Assembly (NCBI GenBank): GCA_036768485.1
Contig: JAVLUZ010000768.1
Coordinates: 30,743 to 94,742 of the forward strand
Reading direction: 5' to 3'
DNA from: Mermis nigrescens
Lineage: Eukaryota; Nematoda; Enoplea; Mermithida; Mermithidae
DNA: 64,000 nucleotides
Part shown: piece after piece, positions 58,701 to 64,000 of the stretch
Layout of the letters: the number at the start of each line of letters is the position of its first letter
Position numbering within the stretch: position 1 is the stretch's first letter
Notes under the pieces: generated by a model
Database searches by the model: none
Seen by the model: only the letters and a program-made list of their open reading frames with translations
Told to the model about the DNA's origin: nothing
Position numbers and translations under genes: made by a program

Positions 58701-61700
58701 AACCAACTGGCCTGACAAAAACCAACCAACCAACATCAACAAAAGGAACCCCGGTACCTTCAGAACCAAAATCCATTGCCCAGGTATGTGCTAATAATTG
58801 AACATTTCCTACGTTTCATTGCAAAATCAGCAATTAGGGGGATGAAATTTTTTCGTGAAGGTGAAGAAAGGACTGTTTTGCGAGGAAAAGGAGATAGTTG
58901 AAACTCCCAAACATCCTGATGTATTTTTATTATAAAGGTTAATATTAATAATTCATTTACTTTCGTGACGAGAATATTACGATTTTCTATTTATGGAAAA
59001 AATTAGAGAGCCGGATATTTCATAAAACGTTAGACCTAAAATGAACAACAATTAGACATTGATGCCTGCATATTTTAAAAATACACAAGTGCAAAGCTTT
59101 AACGAAAGCTAACCTGAAAGACTGCTTTTTCTTCAGTTGGTTATATTTCACAAGCCTCCAAAGATTGTACATAGCATCTAATTTGATAGGTAATATTGAC
59201 ACCAATTTTTCTTATTGTTCAGCATTACATGTAAAATGTGGTATGCACAAGAAAGCAATGCAAAGAAATAAAAGATCTTATACGGCCAAAGAACCCCAAG
59301 CTTTCTTTTCAGCTAGGTATACACATCATGTGCAAATTGTAGACAATTACGTACAAAGGACGCCACGATCACACCTGCGCGTGGGGTGGAGTTTAGGGGT
59401 ATACAACCCCCCAGAAACCAAAATACTCCCTCCCACAGAATTCAATTTTGTTTTTTTTTCGCAATTTTTTGATGCCAACGGATAGTGCTCGATGAGAAAC
59501 GTTGAAAAATGGTGTTTTTTCGCCATACCACCATTGTTAAGGCCATTTTTTGACCTTTGAAAAATCTTGCACCCCTCCAGAATTTTGGTGCTGCCCACGT
59601 ATGGTCACCATACTGTTAATCAAATAAACAAAATAAATGAAAACCTGACAAGGGATAAAAAAATAAAATTTAATCACTGATTCATCATAGTCTGTATCCA
59701 GACATGCACAGCATGAAATTTTGATTTTTTGTGATTCGAAAGAATTGTAAATTTGAAGTGTCTTTCTTGGGCTCAAAAATGATAGATACGCGTTACAAGC
59801 ACCATTTTTCGGCGCTCAAGGGGACACCCTTTCTACGAATTTTTTTTGGAAACTTGAAAAATCGCGAATTCTAAGTGGGAAGGGAGGGGGGTGAAAGAGA
59901 ACCCTTCAAGATCAGTATGTGCATATCTCCTTGAGAGGAAATTTTGGATTTTAGTCCTGCCACCATGCACATTCAGTCATAAGAATGTTAGAAAATTTTA
60001 ATTTAAAAGATAAAATTGCAGATTATTTAACTGAAATGAATACGTATGTTTCCGTAGGCGCAAGATGCATCGAATTTTAGACTACGTATTTTTACTAATT
60101 AATGACTGACGCGACCTCACCGAAAAATTGGCAGAACAGGCTTTTGTCAACATAATCGTTTCCACTCAGTGTAGCGAACAAAGGCAACAGATTTTTATCA
60201 AGCCCGGTAAACGACGATACTAATTTATCGATTTTGTACAACTTGCAAGCAATTTCAGCTGACCTTTCTTGTACTTTCCGCGAAGCGACTGCTAAAAATA
60301 GTAGAAATTTCACTGAACGATTATAGGATAAATAAGTTTTTGAGCAGGCGTAATAATTGAAAAAAAAACAAAAAAGTATCACAACAGTCTTAGGTGATAT
60401 GAAAGGGATTTGAACCATACCTTGGCGTGGGGTTTTGGGGGGTATGCAGCCCCTGAGAAACCAAAATACCCCCAGAAATCAAAATACCCCCCCCCAGAAT
60501 TCAATTTTTGAAATTTTCTTTAAATTTTTTTCGCAATTTTTTGATGCCAAAGGATAGTTCTCGATGAGAAACGTTGAAAAATGGTATTTTTCTCGCCATA
60601 CCGCAATTTTCAAGGCCATTTTTTGATCTTTGAAAAATCCTGCACCCCCCCAGAATTTTGGTGCCGCCCACATATGATTTGAACCCGCCCGCAGTACTTT
60701 AAGCGTTTTTAGCGATCGCTCATTCAAAAGTTCCGAACATTGAATATTATTGAATGTTATTTACATTTTTTTGTTTTTTATCGTTGAAGAAGAAAGAACA
60801 TCGTCAGAAATGCTACAAATTATGTTTTGAAGCTTATTCATTCATAGATGCACGGGGTCAGCTTGGCCAGGGAGGGGTAAAAACGGGATTTTAGAGTCAG
60901 GGAGTGTTAAAATAAAGGATTTGTGCTACACTAGATTGCGTTTTTGGCCAGGGGCGGATTTAGGTGGGCGGGGGCGGGCCACCGCCCCCCTCCCATCGGC
61001 CCAAAATAGTGCGCAAAATTAAGGATTTTTGAGCGATTTTTGGGTAAAAACAGCTAATTTTTCCGCCCAAGTTAGGGTTCCACCCACCCCATAGGGTACC
61101 ACCCCCCCCTTAGGAAAATCCTGGATCCGCCACTGTTTTTGGCTATGGTCGAAATCGCTTGAAAGTGCACGATATTTCTGGCCCAAAAAGCTAGTCAGTA
61201 CCTAACTTTTAGACCCGTAAGCGGTGGAGGGTATTACCCCCTCACACTTCTCCCTATGAGCACTACATATATGTATCCATTGTTTTTCGAGCCAAAAAGG
61301 CACATACAACTTTTTTGTTTCACCACATCCGAATCTCCAAAACAGTGCTTGCTATTTACATGAAATAAAGGTAAAAACTATTATTAAAAAATAGAATGAG
61401 AAGCTTTTTTAAATAGTTATCATTCAATAAAAAAGTTTAAAAATGTTTGAAATAAGAAGTAGTTTGACTAAACGTAACATGCGTAAATTAAATTAGCATT
61501 TTGCTTTACACATCTATAGTTCTGAATTTCGCCTGACTTTTAATCAACTAATAAAGCATAGCAAGCAGGATATTCCATTCCCAGCATACATGTAACGGCT
61601 CGAAATTTAGGGAGGGAGTGTTCGGCCATTTTGGAAGGACAGGGTAAATGACCTCCAATTTTGGCCAAAAAACACCTAAAAACGGCCAGAAATCGCAAGT

Positions 61701-62243
61701 TTTTCCAAAAATCAGGGGTCCAAACATTTCTGACTCCAGCAGAATGGGGACGACACACGTTTAATGGAGGGATCCACCATCTCCCCTGTTACATGTCTGA
61801 TTTCCAGTAACTAAATCTGTAGTGAAAACTCTACTACATATTAAAACTTTCGGACTGTAAAATTACAGCAATAACAAAAGCATTCATCCGCAATACAATG
61901 ATTCAGATAAATACATCAAGCATCGTCTATAGTTCAATCATATAAGTTTTGAAGGTAATGAAGTTACTTTACAATTTTTTGATAAAGTTAACTTAATCGA
62001 AGAAAAATAAAACGATATCGATTTTTCAAAGGTCAAGTTAATAAACAAAAAACTAAACTGTTATCATAGTCAGAACATTCAGAATCGAGGTACGCAGTTG
62101 AGGCGGTCTGCCAATCGAAGTGATCGAAAGGCAAGAAACCATAGTGTAAATCCAAAATGTAAAAATCGCTATCCTGCGATAACAATGGGCACCTCAACTC
62201 ATTCGCTTTGAAGGCCAAATAAGCATCTGCTTCTCCCACGCAC
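43345..62243 (-). CDS. Asteroid/ASTE1 homologue, N-terminal exon missing
   Basis: Six exons on the minus strand (62059-62243, 60121-60291, 59114-59177, 56638-57176, 45403-45858, 43345-43790) join in phase to about 619 codons ending in TAG. Four of five junctions have clear donors and acceptors; the first donor is uncertain. Asteroid proteins are XPG/FEN1-like nuclease relatives, usually about 650-820 residues; the human member ASTE1 is reported as a structure-specific nuclease acting with shieldin at DNA breaks, and the Drosophila one was found through EGFR-pathway genetics. Seen here: the XPG-I core GEADAYLA, the metal-site stretch LSQDSDFYI and the later GNDYV, so the acidic residues of the active site that fall in these exons are kept. 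The N-terminal domain (about 100-150 residues) is not in the window or not recognisable. The introns are 1.0 to 10.8 kb and full of transposons. Product activity is inferred from family. Confidence 0.88.
43932..44126. mobile_element. MULE-like MITE, about 10-bp TSD
   Basis: Flanks GGGTTAGACC (43922-43931) and GGTTTAAACC (44127-44136) agree at 8 of 10 bases. Ends ACATCTGGGC and, inverted, GTAGGTGGGCGGC. The interior has CTCGATGAGAAACGTT and GACCTTTGAAAAATTTTG as in the copies at 59373 and 60417. Confidence 0.7.
44317..44358. repeat. (ATA)n-(TTA)n palindromic microsatellite
   Basis: A run of AAT triplets turns directly into ATT triplets, giving a perfect foldback with no loop. Confidence 0.95.
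44415..44880. mobile_element. Long member of CAGTGGCGGATC family with TSD
   Basis: Left CAATGACAGATCCAGG, right inverted CAGCGGCGAATTTAG. Flanks GACTAGAT (44407-44414) and GACTACAT (44881-44888) match at 7 of 8. A GGCGCGAAGCGCC hairpin lies at 44735-44747. Confidence 0.8.
45199..45350. mobile_element. hAT-type MITE, family CAGGCACGTAGCT
   Basis: Sister of 39300-39464: same interior (GGACTTTTTAAACGTT, TTGGCCTTTTTGGG) and right end CTACGTGCCTG; left end diverged (CCGGCACATATCTCTGG). TSD ACAATATA/ACAGTATA, 7 of 8. It lies about 50 bp from the donor of the penultimate asteroid exon. Confidence 0.85.
45403..45858 (-). CDS. Asteroid homologue, penultimate exon
   Basis: Acceptor CTTTTTAAG, 151 codons, donor GAAA|GTATAT. 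It begins [18 protein letters not shown] and includes [36 protein letters not shown] and [18 protein letters not shown] 10.8-kb intron holding a LINE and nested DNA elements separates it from the previous exon. Confidence 0.85.
45929..45950. repeat. (ATTC)n microsatellite
   Basis: Five to six ATTC units after a T-rich stretch. Confidence 0.9.
46714..47102. mobile_element. 389-bp MULE-like element
   Basis: Perfect 9-bp direct repeat GATGATGAA on both sides (46705-46713, 47103-47111). Ends CATACATGATCTTGGGG and, inverted, AGACATGCACAGCGTGG. Interior GAATTCGCGATTTTTC and GGCGCTTCGCGCC (46884-46896). Related copy at 56188-56570. Confidence 0.7.
47238..47683. mobile_element. hAT-type element, family CAGTGTTTTTTTTGTAC
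   Basis: Perfect 8-bp TSD CCTGGAGG (47230-47237, 47684-47691). Begins CAGTATTTTTTTGTAC, ends TTCAAAAAAGACCGTG. The interior has two GGCGCGnAGCGCC hairpins (47449-47461, 47540-47552) and two AAGTCTTTGTACAT words. Confidence 0.93.
47713..48077. mobile_element. hAT-type element, 365 bp
   Basis: Left CAGCGGCGCAGCTGGCC, right inverted CAGTGGCGGGATTGGGG. TSD CTTAAACA (47705-47712) / CTCAAACA (48078-48085), 7 of 8. Confidence 0.7.
48078..48791. other. Intronic non-coding stretch
   Basis: Inside the 10.8-kb asteroid intron; no exon or clear element seen. Confidence 0.5.
49243..50317. mobile_element. Long CAGTGGCGGATC element inserted in a CAGTGTTTT copy
   Basis: Begins CAGTGGCGGATCTAG, ends CTAAATCCGCCCCTG. 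TSD TATAGGAT/CATAGGAC (6 of 8); joining the outer flanks restores the sequence of the host element. Hairpins at 49475-49487 and 50163-50175. Confidence 0.8.
49668..50114. mobile_element. CAGTGTTTT-family element, innermost of the nest
   Basis: Begins CAGTGTTTTTTTTGTAC, ends ACAAAGAAAACGTG. TSD CTTCCAGG/CTTCTATG (6 of 8). Hairpins at 49878-49890 and 49970-49982. Confidence 0.8.
51090..52673 (+). pseudogene. LINE ORF2: reverse transcriptase
   Basis: Open for 527 codons, then a one-base loss near 52648 moves the reading to another frame (52691 onward, [18 protein letters not shown]). Motifs in order: [16 protein letters not shown] (about residue 230), [39 protein letters not shown] (about 365), [19 protein letters not shown], and the catalytic SYADDLTVI (about 450). 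All RT catalytic aspartates are present. The start ATG is not the original; the element is truncated inside the endonuclease domain. It sits antisense to the asteroid gene in its largest intron. Confidence 0.88.
52993..55556. mobile_element. 2564-bp hAT-like non-autonomous element inside the LINE
   Basis: Perfect 8-bp TSD CCTGTTGC (52985-52992, 55557-55564). Ends CAGTGATCGGACCGAGG and, inverted, CGGTGATCGGACCGAGG, 16 of 17. Both subterminal parts are CCTCGG-rich (53005-53090, 55455-55545) against an AT-rich middle. No transposase frame. It contains the 54451-54840 element and pieces of the ACATGTAACGGC family (about 53520-53790). Confidence 0.92.
54451..54840. mobile_element. CAGTGTTTT-family element, reverse orientation
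   Basis: Perfect 8-bp TSD TTTAGGAC (54443-54450, 54841-54848). Ends CACGGATTTTTGTATTCGG and GCACAAAAAAAACACTG. It lies inside the hAT-like element, so it is the younger of the two. Confidence 0.92.
55565..56085 (+). pseudogene. LINE ORF2, C-terminal part
   Basis: Continues the LINE after the 2.56-kb insertion. Reading across the restored site gives ...[16 protein letters not shown], then a frameshift near 55610 into [17 protein letters not shown]. It ends with [17 protein letters not shown], a C-x2-C...H...C zinc-knuckle-like motif, and [15 protein letters not shown] before TAA, typical of the tail of jockey/CR1-like LINEs. Confidence 0.8.
56188..56570. mobile_element. MULE-like element, sister of 46714-47102
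   Basis: Same interior words (CCAGAATTGCCGATTTTTTG, TTTTGACGCGAACC). Flanks TTGCTCACA/TTGCGCATC agree partly. The hairpin is decayed (GGCTCTTCGCGCA near 56347). It ends about 65 bp from the donor of the central asteroid exon. Confidence 0.6.
56638..57176 (-). CDS. Asteroid homologue, large central exon
   Basis: Acceptor TTAAATTTTAG, 179 codons, donor ATAT|GTAAGG. It starts [18 protein letters not shown] and contains [38 protein letters not shown] and [12 protein letters not shown]. The middle region of asteroid proteins has comparable helical repeats after the nuclease core. Confidence 0.85.
57590..58165. mobile_element. Composite transposon fragments in asteroid intron
   Basis: Two inverted pieces of the 46714-type family (CAAGAATTCGCGATTTTC forward, GAAAATCGTGAATTCTGGGG reverse) facing each other, ending TACATGCACAGCAAGGG. 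Boundaries unclear. Confidence 0.5.
58565..58735. repeat. Degenerate (CCAA)n microsatellite
   Basis: About forty imperfect CCAA/CTAACCAA units. Confidence 0.9.
59114..59177 (-). CDS. Asteroid homologue, 64-bp exon
   Basis: Short exon between acceptor CTATCAAATTAG and donor TTTCAG|GTTAGC: 20 codons, [20 protein letters not shown]. It is called because it alone connects the phases of the exons on either side: G+AT in front, AG+G behind. Confidence 0.75.
59373..59602. mobile_element. MULE-like MITE copy
   Basis: ACACCTGCGCGTGGGGT at the left, GCTGCCCACGTAT at the right; interior GCTCGATGAGAAACGTTG. Flanks GATCAC/GGTCAC hint at a target duplication. Confidence 0.6.
59603..60120. other. Asteroid intron, short fragments only
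   Basis: 59700-59920 contains ACATGCACAGCATG and GAATTCTAAGTGGGAAGGG, pieces of the 46714-type family. No exon seen. Confidence 0.4.
60121..60291 (-). CDS. Asteroid homologue, exon with GNDYV
   Basis: Acceptor CTATTTTTAG, 56 codons plus split ends, donor TTCG|GTGAGG. Contains [19 protein letters not shown] and [19 protein letters not shown]; the GNDY matches the third acidic cluster of XPG/FEN1 relatives. Confidence 0.85.
60417..60675. mobile_element. MULE-like MITE with 10-bp TSD
   Basis: Perfect 10-bp direct repeat GATTTGAACC (60407-60416, 60676-60685). Ends ATACCTTGGCG and, inverted, ATATGTGGGCGGC. Confidence 0.8.
60949..61135 (-). mobile_element. hAT-type MITE, family CAGTGGCGGATC, complete
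   Basis: Perfect 8-bp TSD TTTTTGGC (60941-60948, 61136-61143). Inverted relative to 40916-41096; ends CAGGGGCGGATTTAGG and CCTGGATCCGCCACTG. Confidence 0.93.
61585..61799. mobile_element. 215-bp element with ACATGTAAC ends
   Basis: Left CATACATGTAACGGC, right inverted CAGACATGTAACAGG. TSD ATTCCCAG/ATTTCCAG, 7 of 8. Related pieces at 53520-53790. Confidence 0.75.
62059..62243 (-). CDS. Asteroid homologue, first visible exon: XPG-I core
   Basis: Acceptor ATCCTTGCAG, then [18 protein letters not shown] and [18 protein letters not shown]. The E and D of GEAD and the two D of QDSDF correspond to metal-binding positions of FEN1-type enzymes. The end is the weakest point of the gene model: the frame runs to DSECSDYDN, and the donor that fits the next exon's phase is AACA|GTTTAG; TGAAT|GTTCTG would also fit. 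Confidence 0.85.
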
Positions 62244-62311
62244 CTGCAAGGATGCTTGGAATCAGATAAAACGTTTCAAAGCCTATGATATAATGTACAG
62301 ATATGTATGCA

Positions 62312-62676
62312 CCTAGGGCGTATGCAGGGCGGCCGCCCCTAACCCCGAAAATAATTTTGAAAAGGTAAGATAATGCCTGAAGGATAATGAAAATTGGTAT
62401 CTTTTCATCGAAAAATCTCAAAGTTTAGGCGCTTCGCTCCTTAGGATCCTTATTTTCCATAATTTGGGCCCAGGAGCGGCCAAAAAACGTCATTTTTCAT
62501 AGCATATTAAGATATAATACAATTTTTTTTTAAAAAGTTTAAATTTAATAAGTCCAACGGATAGAGCATGCTCGGAAACGTCATTAAATGCACTTTATTT
62601 TGTGCCCCGGCAAACACATTTCGAATAGGGTCGCCAATTCGGATCGCCTCCTTGAAAAATCCTGCTTATGCCCCTG
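62312..62676. mobile_element. 365-bp hAT-type element
   Basis: Perfect 8-bp TSD TGTATGCA (62304-62311, 62677-62684). Ends CCTAGGGCGTATGCAGG and, inverted, CAGGGGCATAAGCAGG, similar to the ends of 29511-31204. Confidence 0.8.
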
Positions 62677-62767
62677 TGTATGCATATAAGAATGCACTGT
62701 GGATGAATACCAAGAATTAAGTTCATAAACTTTTTGTGAAAGTGCTTTTTTAACTCCATTAAAAAAT

Positions 62768-62886
62768 GTCTACGACCATACCATGGTGAAAATACGGCAT
62801 CTCGTCCGATCTGCCAAGTCAAGCACCATTGGGCTGGGTTAGTACTTGGAACGGAGACGGCCTGGGAACACCCAGTGTTGTAGACC
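62768..62886 (+). rRNA. Orphan 5S rRNA copy
   Basis: 119 nt, matches the array-consensus 5S, on the opposite strand and about 37 kb beyond the array end. TTTT follows, then AATTTT as in some array copies, but the upstream flank (ATTAAAAAAT) lacks the array's TTATACAA block. Internal control regions are intact, so it may be transcribed; the missing upstream box argues for a transposed or retroposed copy, or a 5S-derived head of the LINE that follows. Confidence 0.85.
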
Positions 62887-63149
62887 TTTTAATTTTGTTC
62901 TGCGCAAAATTCCCCTACGATGAGCAGCCACTTTACCGCAGTGGAGGGGTTTGAGTACCTCAATGAAGCTACCTGAGAGGTCAGACCAAGAGCTGCTCCC
63001 CAGGGCTTGAGTGGCTACTGGGCATGTCTGGCGGTTGGTGGCCGTTAGAAGTAGGCAGGGTGAGCCCATTAAGGGATCACTAGGGGCCCTGCTGGGACCC
63101 TAACTGTCAACTTGCTGAGTTTGTCAGCCATGAACCAACTCACCGTTCT

Positions 63150-63680
63150 ATGACCATGGAGTTATCAGAGACCGGCCCTCAGTATCCAGCAGACGAGGTT
63201 CTAAAATCTCCGAAGACCCAGCCAGCGCTGTGTCGTTGCAAGGCAATGTTGGCGGTCATGCTACTTGCAGCCCAACTAGTGGTGTGTTGTCACAGGGCAT
63301 CACTGGTGGCCGAGCTACTTGTGGCTCCTCAGTTGCCATAGGGAACCAGGTGGCAGTTGAGGGCAATGCTACTGGAACACTTGCGGAAGGGACTCCCTTG
63401 GAGAACCTTTCGGAGAAACTGGGCTCCATAAATTTGTGCAAGCAACTTAGTGGGGCCCAGAAACGAGACACTTCGTAAGCAGGCTTGTGCTGTCAGAGCC
63501 CTCCAGGGATCTGGCACTAACCTGCCCAAAGTTACAGGTTCTGATTCGAGCAGGGGCACCGGGCAGAAAACTGCTCAGGAGGACCCAGCTCCCTCCAAAT
63601 CTAGGGCAATTAGTAGTACGGGAGCACAGCAAGCAATTGCTGTTGCACACCCAACTCCTAAGCCTTTGTACATAGATTAG
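63150..63680 (+). pseudogene. LINE ORF1, frameshifted
   Basis: Coding sense moves between frames: an ATG at 63150, then a frame with SLQGNVGGHATC and LENLSEKLGSINLCKQLSG to 63478, then KQACAVRALQGSGTNLPK to TAG at 63678. LSGAQKR...LRKQ is a phrase found in ORF1 of several LINE groups. No CCHC fingers are seen in this stretch. Confidence 0.6.
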
Positions 63681-63681
63681 G

Positions 63682-64000
63682 ATGGTTGGTACTAGTACTC
63701 TCCCATCCCAATCAGTACTGGAATTATTCCAGATTAACTTGCAGCATAGCCAAGGTGCGACTGGTGTACTTGGTCGCTGCCTAACAAAACTGCAGACTAA
63801 ACTAGCGTTGATCCAGGAGCCTTGGATCTATAAGAACAAGGTATGTGGATTAAATGATAAATTATATACTGTGTTAGTAGGGACTGTGGTACAGGTGTCT
63901 GTTGAGTTAAGTTATAAAAGTGCAGGGCACTGGCGTAACATTATTGTTACATCAGCATACCTGCCTTTTGACTCTCCTCATCTACCTCCAGGTAGAGCTT
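63682..64000 (+). CDS. LINE ORF2 start: AP-like endonuclease, partial
   Basis: Open from ATG to the window end (106 codons). Shows LELFQINLQHSQGATGVLG, ALIQEPWIYKNKVCGLND and IIVTSAYLPFDSPHLPP, the N, E and S/Y-x-P motifs of the apurinic-type endonuclease. The distance between GLND and the SAYLP motif is short: the usual stretch with the PRAxI-type motif is missing, so this copy probably has an internal in-frame deletion. Confidence 0.75.
   Translation, partial: MVGTSTLPSQSVLELFQINLQHSQGATGVLGRCLTKLQTKLALIQEPWIYKNKVCGLNDKLYTVLVGTVVQVSVELSYKSAGHWRNIIVTSAYLPFDSPHLPPGRA

Larger units (their letters stand above)
62891..64000 (+). mobile_element. LINE 5' part, runs off the window
   Basis: Less AT-rich sequence starting within about 10 bp of the orphan 5S. 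It holds a 5' UTR (to about 63150), a broken ORF1 and the endonuclease start of ORF2. The layout, with ORF2 ATG one base after the ORF1 stop, is typical of insect R1/LOA/jockey-group LINEs. Confidence 0.8.

Noticed and set aside
59165..59485. 106-residue plus-strand ORF
   Set aside because: Overlaps the asteroid 64-bp exon on the other strand and a MULE-like MITE; no family seen.
62595..62822. 75-residue minus-strand ORF
   Set aside because: Antisense of the orphan 5S copy and adjacent transposon.

Overview
The window is eukaryotic, metazoan and most likely arthropod nuclear DNA. It is AT-rich, has spliced genes with GT-AG introns, non-LTR retrotransposons, many miniature DNA transposons with 8-bp target-site duplications (TSDs), a tandem 5S rRNA array and one assembly gap (26386-26500). 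No bacterial operon, ribosome binding site or CRISPR structure is present. I cannot name the species.

Region 1 (1-25861) is a tandem array. Six full 5S rRNA genes plus an edge fragment, all on the minus strand, are separated by mostly 3.7-5.8 kb of spacer, far more than a minimal 5S spacer. Two unit types alternate and give a higher-order period of about 14.70 kb (4613-8990 recurs almost unchanged at 19315-23700). Most units also hold a second 5S copy cut to its 5' half, a cluster of ACATATATGT-cored palindromic motifs, and an exon-like relic resembling the C-terminal half of a SET methyltransferase domain. The relic is broken in five copies and open in one (21684-21975). The array becomes indel-rich after about 24.1 kb and ends in a (GA)n tract next to the gap.

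Region 2 (26.5-43 kb) is gene-poor. It holds a complete four-exon Ly6/uPAR-type gene on the minus strand (32227-35411, 188 codons, all exon phases agree), an orphan last exon of a second Ly6-like gene on the plus strand (27519-27844), and numerous transposon remnants.

Region 3 (43345-62243) is one gene on the minus strand: six downstream exons of an Asteroid/ASTE1 homologue (XPG/FEN1-like nuclease family), about 619 codons. Five of the six visible exons join in phase without ambiguity. The N-terminal exon lies outside the window or was not recognised. Its introns are packed with nested TIR elements, many with perfect or near-perfect 8-bp TSDs (hAT-type) and some with 9-10 bp TSDs (MULE-like). 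The largest intron also holds a 5'-truncated jockey/CR1-like LINE interrupted by a 2.56-kb hAT-like element.

Region 4 (62.3-64 kb) holds a TIR element, an orphan plus-strand 5S copy, and directly after it the 5' part of another LINE (ORF1 and the endonuclease start of ORF2) that runs off the end.

A short hairpin, GGCGC-nnn-GCGCC, recurs at least fifteen times between 29 and 57 kb inside otherwise different element families. The loop varies and the stem is kept. Together with the SET/5S co-amplified array, this is the signal I find hardest to explain with ordinary annotation.
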